From NCBI GenBank assembly GCA_037576215.1, contig JBANDB010000002.1, forward strand, positions 5,580,001-5,644,000: a stretch of 64,000 nt of DNA, written 5' to 3'. Below, in pieces: positions 21,098 through 34,045 of this stretch. The translations under genes were made by a program, and so were the position numbers. This DNA is from Armillaria gallica (taxonomy: Eukaryota; Basidiomycota; Agaricomycetes; Agaricales; Physalacriaceae). Positions within the stretch are counted from its first letter, which is position 1. Each line of letters begins with the position of its first letter. The notes under the pieces are model-generated. The model ran no database searches, was not told the DNA's origin, and saw nothing but the letters and a program-made list of their open reading frames with translations.

Positions 21098-23589
21098 TGG
21101 GGACGAGAGAAACAACCACAATACTGGGCTTATAGAACACGCAGATTTCGTGAATGAATTCTGCTATTTAAGCGAAACACAAGGTGCTCTTTCAGGTATT
21201 GAATTTAACTTGATCATCATGAGATGGGAGGCTGGATGCAGGAGCCTGTGAACGAAATCGTCGGAAGTCAGCCCGGTGCGGGCTCGACCACTGAATACAG
21301 AAGATGCGCTGATATGTGTTGACGAGCAAATGGGTCGGTAAAAGATATAGATACAGAGTGCCCTGCCTTCTGTGAGATGGTGGCACAGGTGGTCCGAATA
21401 AAACGTTCCCTCAGCATTAAGAAAGTGCCTCATTTTCAGCAACTTCTGCGAGTTAGATATTCGCCGTTTCAAAGCATTGAGTGCATTGTAATCGACCGCA
21501 AGGTTGCTCTGGCTTCCTGTGATCATGATGCCATGATCAAAGAAGCATCAGCCGCAGCCGCGTTTCCACTTACCCATATGATGATGTCCTTCGCACCTAT
21601 TAGGAGCCGTCCAGCTCATCGCCTCGCTAATGGGTTAATCAACGCTTGATGAACAACCCGGAGAACACCGAACGCAGAGAAAACGATTGAGTTCAGAGAA
21701 AGCAATTGAGTTCGGGGTGAACGTACTGGTTTATTCAGACAGAAATCTGGATCGAAGAACAAGGCCGAAGACGAAGGACATGCTCGAGGAATACAGGACT
21801 GACTTTCGGACAGCTCACTGGTACCGATTTCGGATGAGGGCCAGACCTGGTGGGTTAGCTTTGGAAGCCTCTACCATGACCAGTTAGAGGGCTGATGAAG
21901 TTTGCATCCGCAGAGCTACCCCAGACAAAACATGCATTGGAGCTGATAGGTCAATGATAGGTACAAACAACTTGATTTGGAGATATATCAGAAGAGCGGC
22001 ACATCACATGAGAGTTTTGCTGTCACAGAGATCACTAGTGCCGAGAGCCCAACGCGGAGACCTCTTACTATGAAGGGTGAGCGCCATCATCGTACGAGTG
22101 GAACCAAATCGGGGACGGTCACGTGGGATCGGGAGCACGGGACGTTGGAACTTACCTAATACCGACGATACGACGTACTCAATAGTAATCGCCGAGACTA
22201 AGTAATAGTGAAAGACAACTCAAAGATTGCTCAAAGTTCAGAACGGCAAATCAGAGATGTGCGGCTATGCTACAACTTCCCGGATTTCGAGGTAAAAACC
22301 CTGATTCTCCGTGGAACGATTCATCAATTGTGTTTTAAGGATCAACTCATGATGCAATGCCAGTGGTCAGTCTAGAGCAGCAGCGACTGTGATTCAAATT
22401 TTCGGTATACCAATGATCTTCTGTTTCTCAACTGCATCTTTCCACATTTGCTTCTAATTCAAGTAGGCCCTGCACATATTACACACATGGTACGCCGTAG
22501 AAATGGCCGTGGCGTACAGTACAAATAGCTGGCTAGGAAAAATCGGTACCATTCTCACAGTGTTGACTGCACGCGGCACGCTGATGACGAGAACAAACCT
22601 TTCATTGCAGTCGAAGCTGATCGCGAGATAGCGGATGTTTTCTGCGAGTGTTCGGTATCGTAGCACTTATTTGTGTAGTACGGACTCCGCCGTCCGGTTG
22701 TTTCTTTCTCAGGGACATCGACCAGAGTAAATATCTTGCTCCTTTTGTCGCTTGGATATTACAGGCCTTGGTGCTGGTGTAAGACGAGGCACTAGTCAGC
22801 CAACTGTTAACACCAGGCCTAAAAAGAAACAGCCTTAGCGGTGCAAGATTTACTGCTTCACTGCGCTGTAGAATATGACAAAGCTAATGAATAGTCCAAG
22901 CATACGCACCTGAGCCCTAATGATTCAAATCGGTATCCGTAGCCTCAGCAGAGATAGTCAGAGCGTCTGTCAATTCGGCCCTACAGTCAGTGTGTTGGAA
23001 ACACCAATAGCTGAAGCAGCCGGATATCACGTCAGCAATAGAATAATCATAGAGAGGGATACTAACGATGGTGTAAGAAGTATCACTGGTACTTCAAACT
23101 TCAAGCTTCGAAGCTTCAGTGTTGAACGTATGAACGTTGAACGGTGCCGGTGAGTCGTGACATAGTCCACTGAAATCGTGCTATCCCTGTACAACCGGGG
23201 TACAGGCTCTGGGCTCCCCAGTCGATGTTCCTCAGAGCCATCGGCCGTATCCTCCTGGCCCTTTCGGTGTTCCCGACTCCCGAGTGCCGATTGTAATCCA
23301 TGAAGCTCAGCTGTCATCATTTTGATGCCGGGAAGGATCGGGAATTTGGCCGTTGGTTGGTAGCATGCCGGACAACGGCCATCAGCTTATGACAGCCCGT
23401 GGGGAAGTTTGCCAGAATGCCGAAATGGCCATCAAACTATCAGAATTTAGAATAGGCAAGCATGGTTTCATCAATTTTACTTACGACGCCCGTTGGCTGG
23501 AGTACTTTATTAATAAGATGAACAAAAAAAACCTACCATCTCTCGAGAGCTCTTCGAGTCAACGCTAGTTGCGCTGGGCAGGGATCCAG
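21098..23589. other. Unit-1-specific stretch, no supported gene
   Basis: Only scattered short frames. A minus-strand piece near 22454-22666 is hydrophobic in part, but I could not assign it. Confidence 0.35.
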
Positions 23590-25000
23590 TAGGAGCAGCT
23601 CCACGTCACGTTTTCATGTTTTTCTAACTCGCTTCAGGTTGTAACGTCTCGCTTACGATAGACCGCGATCCTTTACATCTCTTCGGAGGAGAGACTAATT
23701 TGTGAGAGTGGACGCAGACACACAAGCGAGACCGGTAAATGTAAACGTGACTCAGCCCAGCTGAGGTACGTGCCATGGACTCGTTTCATACCTTTTTCTC
23801 ATCCACGTACATATAGCATATAGCCAGACCACCTTACCGACAATCATTCCCATGTACGTTGATGCAGTGGCAGCGGATGGACAAGAACACGATGTGTTCT
23901 ACGCGCTCCCTTTCCCTCCAGGAACTTTTCTTCCGATCACCCATGCAAGTAAGACTGACTCTCCAACGATGAAAGCAACCGGGTTTGCCGGAGAACAATC
24001 CACGCTGCGACCCTTATCTATCATCAAATGAACGTATATGACTGTAAAGACGATATCGCCTTGGACTCCACTGTTTACTATACTACCGCTTCCGTCCGGA
24101 ACATATCTATTTCATCCATCGTAGCTCACCTTTCCTTGTCCAGGGATCCCATCCATGGCATTCATAACGAACTAGCTCTATTGATATCCTGCCTTTACTG
24201 CACAGTGTCGGGCCGATCATCGCTCAATAGGCTTGGATGAATAGGTAACTTGTTTTAGCCACGTCTTCAAGTCACTCCTTTAGATGGTTTCGATGTTCGC
24301 AGATTGTTACCAGCGACTTGCCGCTCGCAAGCGCGGAGGCGACAGCATTCAAAGTCACCAATGGGTTGTGGAATCAATCAGATGTCATGAAGCATACCTG
24401 TATACGTACTATCCTCTGTGTCGTCCGAGTTCGGGTGACCTATATCTTGTTCCCGCTTTTCCACGTCTTGGGCTCGGACCTCCTCGATCCATTACTCGGC
24501 TTGGTACTGACCCAGAACATGTATCCAGTGGGTGAAGAAGCTTGAACGAAAGCCGCCATTTTGTGGCCCTCGGACTCTATAGAAGATGGACGTCCTACAT
24601 GGAAAGCGACTGCGGGACGACTCAGGGATGCTCATAACAAGGAAGTACATCCGAACTACCGATAATGGTGACAAGTCAAAAATCAAAAATCATCGGAGGA
24701 TAGGGTTCTTTCATCGCCTGCTCTCGCTTCTGCGTTGCTCTTGGCGAGTATCCATGCGTTTTTCTTTACGTCAAATGCATAGCATTTTCAGTGGATGCAC
24801 ACAGCCCAGCCAATCAAGACCGGCGGCGATGTAATTTCGTGAGACCAGTTTCTACATCCTGGCTTGGATTCTCACTTGCGTGCTGTAATGTTAGGATTTG
24901 CGCCGTCGGATGATTACCCATCTCCGTCGGAGGTTCGTAGCGCCCCAAAAATTTCTTTCAGCACGAGAACAAATTTTCCTGGTGTCGCTGTGGGTATAAG
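23590..25000 (+). repeat. Upstream module of peroxygenase B1 (decayed gene X)
   Basis: Homologous to the module upstream of A1. Exon-like pieces: CNVSLTIDRDPLHLFGGETN near 23.64-23.70 kb, and one near 23.85-23.95 kb containing DAVAADGQEHDVFYA and ending FPPGTFLPITHA before GTAAG. A third near 24.31-24.38 kb contains DLPLASAEATAFKVTNGLWN. Compared with the A1 module it keeps about 150 bp more around 24.55-24.70 kb. Confidence 0.55.
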
Positions 25001-25036
25001 AAGGTGAGCTGGTTGCAACTGTAGCTTAAGCTTGCA

Positions 25037-26026
25037 ATGTTTCTCAGCCTTACCTTTGTAGCAGCCCTTTTCTCTGCAGTACATGCCACTGTTGACTTGA
25101 AACTACATGGATGGCAAGCACCCAGAGGCTCTGATTTGCGTGGCCCATGTCCGGGCCTGAATACGTACGTCGTCCAGCTCTGTTTTACATCGTCAACTGA
25201 CGGCGTTTCTGTAGCCTTGCAAATCATGGTTTCCTGCCGCGAGATGGCAAGAATATCACCATCAAGATGATACTCGATGCTGGGCTAGGTCAGGATACGC
25301 TGATCGCCTAGTAAAATCGTCTTACGCCCACAGCAGAAGGTTTCAATATCGACCCGCCTGTCCTCATCCTTGCCGCCAAGGTTGGGCTTCTCACCACGAC
25401 CGCGCCTGACAGCTTCACGCTCGATGATCTCAAACTGTAGGTATTCACCTACAACACCGCCTGTCCTCTCTTCTGATGTATCTCCTTCGTAGACACGGAA
25501 CTATCGAACACGACGCCTCGCTCTCCCGCTCCGACTTCCTCCTCGGCGACAACGTCCACTTCAATGAGACCATCTATACCACGCTCACGCAGTCCAATCC
25601 CGGCGTCGACTACTTCAACGCCACTTCCGCGGGCCAAGTCCAGAAGAAACGGCTCGCTGACGATACTATCGCCAACCCCGGTATCATCAACACCAGCAAG
25701 GAGTTCACCGTGCGCACTCGCGAGTCTGCGCTCTATCTGAGTGTTATGGGTGACCCGACGACGGGCGTTGCGCCGAAAAAGTATGTCTCATCACCAGCTC
25801 ACAGTCGCGGATGTTGATTTATCTTTGTTGTAGATTTGTGGACATATTTTTCCGCGAGGAACGTATGCCTATTGAAGAAGGTTGGACTAAGCCTTCGACG
25901 TTGATCACCGGTCAGACGATCTCTCCGATTGCGGACATCATCAAGGAGACTTCGGAGTGGGTTGATAACGGCGGGTGCCCTATCATTCGACCCAGTCCTA
26001 ATAGTGATATTATTTCTTGCCCGTAA
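25037..26026 (+). CDS. Short heme-thiolate peroxygenase B1 (chloroperoxidase-like, Peroxidase_2), intact
   Basis: Secreted heme-thiolate enzymes of this family use H2O2 to insert oxygen into, or halogenate, aromatic and aliphatic substrates. Exons are 25037-25164, 25215-25288, 25334-25436, 25493-25780 and 25834-26026; all joins keep frame, giving 261 residues, the length of the short group. The signal peptide MFLSLTFVAALFSAVHA is followed by RGPCPGLNT with the heme-ligand Cys38, then LANHGFLPRDGKNI, and the acid-base motif EHD with Glu107 in LHGTIEHDASLSRSD. Further on are GDNVHFNETIY, NATSAGQ, ESALYLSVMGDP and VDIFFREERMPIEEGW. Several N-glycosylation sites (NIT, NET, NAT) fit secretion. The C-terminus ends DIISCP. 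The upstream neighbour is a decayed gene X module; downstream lie SFV genes on the opposite strand. Confidence 0.93.
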
Positions 26027-26631
26027 GCATGCTTCAGATTCGGTAATTGATACCTATACTTTTGTTATTGAACGAGAGCTTTGTCATTGAAAGAAATTTT
26101 TTGGTCTTAATCGTTCGACGCGACTCTCGATATCAGCATGCAAATTTACGTTGCGTGAGCTGCTATTTGAGGGGAGCACAGACTATCTTAGCACCACTAG
26201 TTCTCTCTTTGGCCGCCACTTTTCTGTGGGGAAATGAGCACTACCTGACTGCTACATTCCTTTGCAAGTTGTACAGCGGGCGACATGTAATACCTTCGCA
26301 CCCTGGTGTTGCTATCCACAAATGGCATGACTCGCCCGACGCGTCTGGGATAGTATGCCAACCCTGTAGTTCACGGAACATGAACGCTATGATCCACGAA
26401 CCAAGTTCTGCCACTTTCTTAAGCGTACCGCGTCCTTTCCTTAAGGGTGACAGCGACAGTGCAGGAGAAGCAAAGTGAGGAAAGGCGAAGGGTCTTAGCT
26501 CTAGCCGTTCTAGATCAAGGAGATAGATTCAGGTTCAGCAATCGGAACTCAAGACTGGGGCGATTCCCAGTTTTCTATATCAATTACAGTGATCGAGACA
26601 TAGGCATTCATTTCGAATAAAATGGGACTAC
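26027..26631. other. 3' flank of peroxygenase B1
   Basis: Shared with 38562-39270 downstream of B2 apart from small deletions and the MITE there. No gene is seen. Confidence 0.5.
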
Positions 26632-27073
26632 TCAGTCCAGACGCGTCGCAAATTCCAAATAGCCAAGACCTTGAGAACGAGATGAGCATCAAGAACCGAA
26701 ATCACGATAGAGAACGCGTACCTTCCTCGTCCAGCAGCTTCCTCGCGACTTTCTCTTGCTCTCCTTCCTTGAACTGGGGTATCAGAGAGGGATCCATGCC
26801 CTTGTAGCCCTTTGGGAACGTTGCTCTCCGCGTTACGACCATAAACTCGGCGTGCCTTTCTTCACCCACAAACGAGAACCTGCTGCCATAAGGTTTGACC
26901 TTTCGTTCGATTATCTGCCAGACTTTATTGATGCGATCGACCGTAAATTGTTCGTGGGCGATGCGAGAGGCCCATGCGATGGCAGTGTCCCGGTCCATGA
27001 CGAAGCCACCTTGGAGGCGTGTTCGAGGTAGGACATCGGCATCGGGGTCGGGCGTATCACTTCGAGGAAACAT
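26632..27073 (-). CDS. SFV family protein S1 (unrecognised small protein)
   Basis: Exon 1 complement(26722-27073) and exon 2 complement(26632-26669), separated by a 52-nt GT..AG intron, give 129 residues. Family landmarks: MFP start, PRTRLQGGFVMDRDTAIAWA, KVWQIIERKVKPYGSRFSFV, AEFMVVT, GYKGMDPSLIPQFKEGEQEK, LLDEEG, then GLGYLEFATRLD from exon 2. No signal peptide, membrane segment or cysteine motif is seen. I do not recognise the family. It points towards peroxygenase B1 (tail to tail). The same exon pattern recurs in nine other copies in the window. Confidence 0.75.
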
Positions 27074-27465
27074 TGGGGGATAAGTATTGGACCTTGAAGA
27101 GGGTGTCCTGAAGCCTTATAAATGGGTAAGAACAGACAATGAACCGGACAATGCCGGGACTTGGGGGCAGATAAACAAAGTCGAGGTTTCGGCTTCTTGC
27201 CGCGCAGACGCGGATCCTGATTTATCCCCGTAGAGAAGATGGATGGGGGTAGGACGAAGAGATCAGATTACGCGTCCCTTTCGGCTGGAAGACATTGTAC
27301 CAGGGAAGAGTCTATTTGTTCTATCTGAGAGTCGAGCGAGGATTCCGGCGTTTGCCATACATAAGAACCGAGTGACACGATGCAAGCATCGAACGAATTT
27401 GTACTAGATATTCCTAGGGCCGATAATATATATTCCCTTCGAGACAGCATAATACCGAGCAAATT

Positions 27466-27910
27466 TCAATCTAGACGCGTCGCAAACACCAAAAGACCGA
27501 GACCTTGAGAACGGAATGAACGTCAAGAACCGAGATCACGGTAGAGAACACGTACCTTCCTCTTTCAGGAGCCTCCTCGCGACCATCTCCTGCTCACCCT
27601 CCTCGAACTGAGGTATCAGAGCGGGATCCATACCCTTGTAGCCCTTCCAGAACACGGCACTCTGAGTTACGACCATAAATTCCGCATTCAATTCTTCGCC
27701 CACAAACGAGAATCTGCTGCCATAGCATTGGACTTTATCCTCGATGTCGATGATCTCCCAAGCCCAAGTAATGTCGTCATCCAGTAGTTGTTCATTTACA
27801 ATGCGAGACGCCCATGCGAGGGTCGTAGCGCAGTCCATGACGAAGCCGCCCTGGAGGCGTGTTCGAGGTCGAGGCACGGGTGTAGTAGGTGTATCGCTTT
27901 CAGGAAACAT
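27466..27910 (-). CDS. SFV family protein S2
   Basis: Exon 1 complement(27556-27910), 52-nt intron, exon 2 complement(27466-27503): 130 residues with no lesion. It keeps TRLQGGFVMD, GSRFSFVGEELNAEFMVVT, GYKGMDPALIPQFEEGEQE and the tail GLGLLVFATRLD. It differs from S1 by a rearranged centre (LDDDITWAWEIIDIEDKVQC). It is in tandem with S1 on the same strand, 392 bp apart, and divergent from S3. Intact frame, conserved intron and even spread of substitutions suggest a functional gene. Function unknown. Confidence 0.74.
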
Positions 27911-28178
27911 TGCGGGTTAGTGAAGTATTAGTGAAAAGGCTTGAAAAGGGCGTCTCGTGTAAGAACCACATGATGGCGTCTGCACAAACAAGGACAAACA
28001 ACTAGAAATGGCGAACAATGTAGGCGGACAAATGTCTCCTTCCGTGGCATCTCAAGATCTCATGTATAATCCTTGGTATACACTTTCCTATCCTTCCTAC
28101 CCTTTCCTTGTGTGACGCGCTCCTCGGACCTCAATCCTTCACGCGTCACTCTTAGACATTTTTCATATTTTTGGTCGC

Positions 28179-28594
28179 ATGGCTAAGCCTAGGATTATAC
28201 CTCAAACACGCCTCCAAGTGGCTTTATCGTGGACCGCGACACCGCCATCGAATGGGCCTCTCGCATCGGAAAAGGACAGTTTACCAAGGACGACATAAAT
28301 TTTGCGTGGCGGCTTATCGAACGAATGGTCAAACCTTTTGGCAGGTTCTCGTTCGTTGGTAAAATAGACAACGTGGAGTATATGGTTGTAACCTGGAGAG
28401 CCGTGTTTAGCAAGGGTTACAATGGTACGGATGATGTGGACATACCCCAGTTCCATGAGGGTGAACGAGAGAGTCGCGAGAGAACTGCTAAAGGAAGAAA
28501 GTACGCGTTCTTTGCCTTGTTCTCTTGTTGTGGTACTGATCCTGTCCTAGGTCTCCGGTCACTTGCAGTTTGTCACCCGTCTGGCTATGTGTAA
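28179..28594 (+). pseudogene. SFV family copy S3, frameshifted
   Basis: Starts MAKPRIIPQTRLQ, then a missing G near 28217 breaks the frame at the LQGGF motif. The centre reads normally (DRDTAIEWASRIGKGQFTKD, VKPFGRFSFVGKIDNVEYMV). Two bases are missing near 28469 in the ERE helix and one is gained near 28556 in the exon 2 equivalent. Several independent lesions make a functional product unlikely. On the opposite strand to S2. Confidence 0.72.
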
Positions 28595-29124
28595 ACGTCG
28601 AAGGCTACTATGTACTATATTGGAAGGAATCATATCTGACTGTTCAGTATTCAAAGGTTGCGCTAAGAAAGTTCCCCTGACACTGCGGATTCGATAAGCG
28701 AAACTTGTTTGGCGGCCGAGGAAAAGCAACGACAGCAGTGAGTCTTTGCACGATAGCCTTGACGACAGTTATAACAGGTGCTCAGGGAGTGGCGCTGGAT
28801 GATCAAACAAACAGATTCTCCCGCTTCCCCATACAATAATATCTTCCACGCGTGCGAATACGGCATCCCCTCGCTCAGTGGGCTGGTCGAAAGAACATAT
28901 ACTCGTCCCTATACTTATTATATACACAGGACATATCACAATCCGCGATTTCCAAAGTCTGCCCGTCCGAAATCTCAACTTTGTTTATCGGCCCCGAGTC
29001 CCCAGACATTGTTCGATATTTCCAGTTGATTGTCCTTATTATGGCTCGACTTGTTCTTAGTACCCATTTATAAGGATTTCAGGATACCCTCAGCTTCCAA
29101 GCCCCAGTACTCACTTATCCCGCG

Positions 29125-29561
29125 ATGTTTTCTGAGGATGCTAAGCCCAAGTCCGACATCCGATACCCTTGCACACGCCTCCAGGGTGGGTTCGTCATGG
29201 ACTCTGCCACTGCCATCGACTGGGCCCTCGCATTAGAGGCAGAAGGTTAACGATGGAACACATCATTCTTGTCTGGCAAACCATCGAAGAGAAGGTCCAA
29301 AAATTTGGCAGCAGATTCTCGTTTGTGGGCCCTGTGCCGTATGCAGAGTTTATGGTCGTTACGCGGAGACTCACGTTCCGGTCTGGATACGTGGGTATGG
29401 ACCCCAAGGAAATACCTCGGTTCCACGAGGCTGAGAAGGAGAGGATTGCGAAGGAGCTGCTGAAGGACGAAGGTACGCGTTTTCTGTCGTGTTTTATTTC
29501 TTGCTGCTGATTTGTTGTTCAAGGTCTTGGCCATTTGGAGTTTGCCACGCGTCTGGACTGA
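29125..29561 (+). pseudogene. SFV family copy S4, single-base deletion
   Basis: Starts MFSEDAKPKSDIRYPCTRLQ; exon 1 ends at 29472 and exon 2 is 29524-29561 (GLGHLEFATRLD). One base is missing near 29226 in the WASRI motif, giving a TAA soon after; the rest of the frame is intact (GSRFSFVGPVPYAEFMVV). It is closest to S8: both have GPV where other copies have GEE, which defines a subgroup. A single lesion means a recent loss or a sequence error. Confidence 0.72.
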
Positions 29562-29914
29562 CTAATGTCAAAAAGCTGCTATGTACTACTATATTATTTC
29601 CAGAAGGGAATCCAATATTGAGGCTTTTCCGCAGAGATTCCTATTGAATCTGACAAGTCATTCTGAAAAGACATCATGGAAGCACATTGCCGTGGGCGCG
29701 GAATTCATTGTCCAATGTCGTCATGCAGAGTGTACTAAATTTTTCTGAGCTTTCAAAACGACACGTCTGTCACATGACCAGAAAAGGTCGGAGTTCGAGA
29801 GTTCGAGATGACTTCGGAAACTGCCAGTGCCAACTTGAGCGAAGTTCGAGAGATAAACCTTGCTTTCATCACTTTCCTACCCATTCCTTGTGTGACATCC
29901 TCTTCAAGCCTACA

Positions 29915-30350
29915 ATGTTTCCCGGAAACGATATGCTTGAGCCGAGGCTCTTACCTCGAACGCGCCTTCAGGGTGGCTTCGTCATGGACCGCGACACTGC
30001 CATCAAATGGGCCTCTCGTATCGGAAACGAACGGTTAACGAAGGACGACATCTACTGGGTATGGGAGCTCATTGAAGATAAGGTCGTGCCCTATGGCAGC
30101 AGATCCTCGTTCGTGGGCGAAGAACTAGACGCGGAGTTTATGGTCGTTACGCAGATATCCGTGTTCAAGAACGGATACTTGGGTATGGATCCGTCTTTGA
30201 TACCTCAGTTCAAGGAGGCTGAACGAGAAAAAAATGCGAGGAAACTGCTGGAGGAAGAAGGTATGTGTTTTCAGTCGTGTTTTTGTTTCTCGGCGTTGAT
30301 TTTGTGCTCAAGGACTTGGTCATTTGGAATTTGCCACCCGCCTAGATTGA
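29915..30350 (+). CDS. SFV family protein S5
   Basis: Exons 29915-30260 and 30313-30350 give 127 residues. Start MFPGNDMLEPRLLPRTRLQG, then DRDTAIKWASRIGNERLTKD, DIYWVWELIEDKVVPYGSRS, EELDAEFMVVTQ, GYLGMDPSLIPQFKEAERE and tail GLGHLEFATRLD. The donor is GTATGT where most copies have GTACGC. The nearest relative is S9 in unit 2; homology between the two continues downstream into repeat R. In-frame codons upstream of this ATG are not conserved, so MFP is taken as start. Function unknown. Confidence 0.74.
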
Positions 30351-30405
30351 TACCTGCCACGTATAATACTGTTTATCGAAAGGAATACATGTTCTCTTGT
30401 CATAG

Positions 30406-33400
30406 ATGAAACCCGCCCGATACCTCTATCATGTCTCCCGGTTCCTCTCGGCTCGAGTTCCAATATCAATGTCCGAACCTTTTAATCTGGAACTGCTAGA
30501 GCCAAAACTGTTGCCCTTCCTTGCCTCGCTTCTCCGAACGTACCCATCAAGCCATGAGCCTGAGGAACAGCTAGTGGCACCCTCAGCACGGCTCTCGATG
30601 AAGCTGTCCTTCTCATCTGTCTCCGAGGTAAATTGTCCAGTTATTTCTTCGCTCGTAAATCTTACCTCTAGTATCAGCCCCACTGATCGCCCAAATTGCA
30701 TAGCAAGTGCCCTTCCGACCACGACTAGGGACATGCACATCTATGATAGTACTGTGAATGGTAATATCTTCGCTGCATCGGGTTCTCTATCTGATCAATT
30801 TATTTCACAGCACCGCTAACATCTCCCTTTAATCGTGGCTCTCATCCATGCACTACAGCTCTCGTCTCAATTACTGCTCAGTACAGCTGCAAGAAAGTAA
30901 AGCATCCCCTAATACATCTTTCCCGGTGTTCAGTGAGACTTGTGTGCGTTAGCGCCACCACAACGAACGCTCGTCGACACATCCAATCTTCACAGTACTG
31001 TGCGATGGAACACCCCGCCAAACTCTCGTACCCGTGTACACGGCGACGAAACACATCTCTGATCATCTCTGCTTCCTCCGATCATGTTATCGCGATCCCA
31101 TCATACCTACAACGGAGCGACGGCTTACCCTTCGTCTATTCTTAGGACACAAAGCTCCCTTTCATCCATGCACGCGGCGTCTTAATGGTGAGATCGAGAT
31201 GGCCGTCATATCTTGTGTCCAGACGATCTGTTGTACCTGACGCCCGGAAGGAAGAGTGGGCTCACGGGAGGGCGAAAAAAATCGAGGCCATGGCGACATT
31301 ACAGACAATGGAAATGAGGAGAATGGTCACACTGCCAGGTGATCCTCTCGTGAGTGAGGGTAGACGGTAGTCCAGACGGCCTGCGCCTCGAGGTGGTTCC
31401 TGTAGCGTGCGCGCGCGTCCGATTGCAGGGGTCGTCAAACACTCGGCCTCTCCCACGTCCATGGGATATCTTGAGGTCGAGGCTCAGATTCTATCCTCGT
31501 ATCATCTCCTTGGAGCGAGCGATGGAGAAGGAGCGGGAGCGTGCAAAAGGTAAAGTCTCCCTTCATTTGTCATTCTGGATATAAAACTTACCCCTACGTT
31601 CTAGAGTCTCTGAATATCAAGCAAATGGGAAATGCCGCGACTCAATTATGCCATCACGATGGTGTGGATAGTGCTGTCTCCGCTCTCTCTTGCTATCTTT
31701 ACTCTACAGCCCAGTTCGAGTGCACACACCATTGATAGTCATCCCTCGTTCCATGCATTGTGATTATCATCACAACAACAAGGACGTCGCCCGGGAACCT
31801 TCATCGTCAAGCTCCTGCCTTTTACCTACAACTCTTCCCCGGGCTTCAGGTAGCCTGGTCCACCGACGATGTTTTCTTAGTGGCCTTTCCCCGTGCCCTC
31901 TCTTCTGCGCATGCGAAGACCGGAATATGCGTGTTCTCTCTTTCCCTTCACATAAGAAGAAGAGAAGATGTCTGGCCTATTTTTTCATCCGACCTGAGCC
32001 GTTGGGTTCTCTGTTTCTCTGCCGGCCCGTGAGTCGCTCCCTCTTCATGGAGGTAGATGGTGCCTCCCTTCAGCTCCGCCAATCCGAGTCGCACTGTCTC
32101 GCGACCCTTGTGAACACCCGCTATGTGTTCTCCTCCGTTGAGATGGGCATGTTGCGGGCGCAAGGATTCCAGAATGAGTAAGCCCATCGAGCACTTCTAT
32201 ATTGCACACAGGTTCTAACGCGTGGTGGGGTGTTAAGATCTTTGGTGGACGAGGATGACCTTCACCGGGAGTTTCTCATCAACCTGTGCTGTTCTGAGGC
32301 TGCGTCACAGCCGTTCGTCGATCATCTAAGAAGTTACTTGTCGGGGTTCAAAATACATTGCAGCGAGATATCGATAACGTGATGAAGGAACAAATAAACC
32401 CTCGTCTTCCGCGCTCTCCCATCCCAATCGCACGTTTGTCACTGGAATGTGCGTCATCATTCCCTCGAGTCTCGCCTTCTGGCCTCACATCTGTGACGGT
32501 TATAGGCCAGCTGCCGTGACCATCCTTATCCTTTGATGACGGCCGCAAAGTCGTGTATCTCTCTAAGGGAATTCGAATTGATTTCTCATCCTACGCGAAG
32601 GTTTTCCAGTCGGACCATCGCTTCCTCCAGTGAACTTTGACCCGCGACGATTTTATGTTAGAGAAGACGAAGAACCTTGGCTGCAAGGATCCCGGTGCTG
32701 TTCCAATTTGAACGGATTTGTCATCCTTCCTAGTAATTTTAACCGATAAAGTATCAGCTTACTATGTAGGTGATTCGTCGGGATACGAACCGGAAGCGTG
32801 CCAAGGACGACTTTAGGCCTAGCGATTCACCGGTGACGCTTGCTCTGATAGTGTCAGATGAAACATAGACGTGAGACGCCGTCAGACACAGTGCGGGACA
32901 AGGAAAAAGGTGTCGCGAATCCCAGACACGAGTTTCCTTATCGCATTGTCCTTATCGTGGATAGGTTTTGAAATATCAGCCAGTCCTTGCTTGTCTTGGT
33001 GTGCGACCCTTGAATTCGTGGATCACTCAAGTTGAAAAGCATACCTATCGTGGACAAGTCTTGGAATATCAGTTCGTCCTTGGGGTGAATTGAATGCCCG
33101 CTGTCGGATATTCCTTTAATCGTCGTCCCTGGCCTCATGTACAGTCACGATGATTCGAACTTCGGAGTGGCAGGCGGGGACATGGCTCCTTCATTAAACA
33201 AAGACAGTGAGAACGTCGTCGGACTATGGACATGGAGGAAAAGCTAGCTCAATGGAGGCAAAAGAAACTTGGAATATATTATAGTAAGCTGAGTGAGCAG
33301 ACACAAACATAAACGACGTGCAACTTTAATTTGGTGGACTTGCTAACTGGAATTCGTAGGACCCGACAGACAAATGGAAAATACACCGACGTTACAGCGG

Positions 33401-34045
33401 GACCCGGCTCTAACCGGCGAACGAAATCGATGCTGACTAAGCGTTAACCTTTCTCTCCAAAGTGGTTTCGTCGTGGATCTATACCTAGAGATATCTCGCA
33501 CAAGGCTCATTCACGGAACTCATACTCGCACGATTTCAGGACTAAAGAACGGCTGAAGCTAAACCAAGATTCGCTCCTGTACTGGCACTGTCAGATTGTA
33601 TGCCTTGCGGTGTCGTGGAGTCGTCTTCGTGATGTCTTCGAGGTAAGCTGTCCATTTATATCTCCTTATCTCTCTCAAACGCCTAGATTAGTAACCTACC
33701 CGCTACACGACGGTCCTTTCACCGCGGACATCTCTCGTGTTCATGTATTACGAATCACACCCCCAGACACTTATCGGTGCTTGACCACCGCCCACCGGCA
33801 CCATCAACATCACATAGCGACAAATATGACGCTTCCTAGCGAGACGGCTTCCCCTGCCTCTTATGCCCCATCGTCCCGACATCTCCCCTAGTTGCAATGG
33901 CAAGATTGATCTAACTGCCATGTAATCGGCAGGACCGGAGACGCACAGGACAAAGACAGATAGGCTTTTGAGAGCGAAGCTAATGACAGGAGAGGTTATG
34001 CATGTCGCTGGTGATCAGTGGTCCAGGTCAAGCGCGCCTACCAAT
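30406..34045 (+). repeat. Repeat R, copy R1
   Basis: About 3.6 kb directly homologous to 41904-45480 (R2), and in part to 45.5-50.3 kb and the inverted copies at 54.06-58.7 and 61.1-62.15 kb. It contains splice-like signals conserved between copies (for example GAGGTAAGCTGT ... CGCCTAG near 33.65-33.69 kb) and coding-like pieces in several frames. No reverse transcriptase, integrase, transposase or terminal repeats are visible. It is best described as a duplicated cluster of decayed genes. It ends where the A2 block begins. Confidence 0.65.
32048..32392 (+). pseudogene. Decayed gene piece in repeat R, unrecognised
   Basis: Reads MEVDGASLQLRQSESHCLAT, then NTRYVFSSVEMGMLRAQGFQ to GA at 32179. 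A GTAAGC..TTAAG intron of about 58 nt follows, and then SLVDEDDLHREFLINLCCSE, continuing to a TGA at 32380-32382. The piece YxFSSxEMxxMLRAQGF recurs in the diverged copies at 43.5, 48.0 and (minus strand) 54.6 kb, so it was once protein coding. Copies carry different stops and shifts. Family unknown. Confidence 0.4.

Noticed and set aside
30406..34045. LTR or LINE retrotransposon as identity of repeat R
   Set aside because: No reverse transcriptase, RNase H, integrase or gag motif, no LTR pair and no poly-A end could be seen in any copy.
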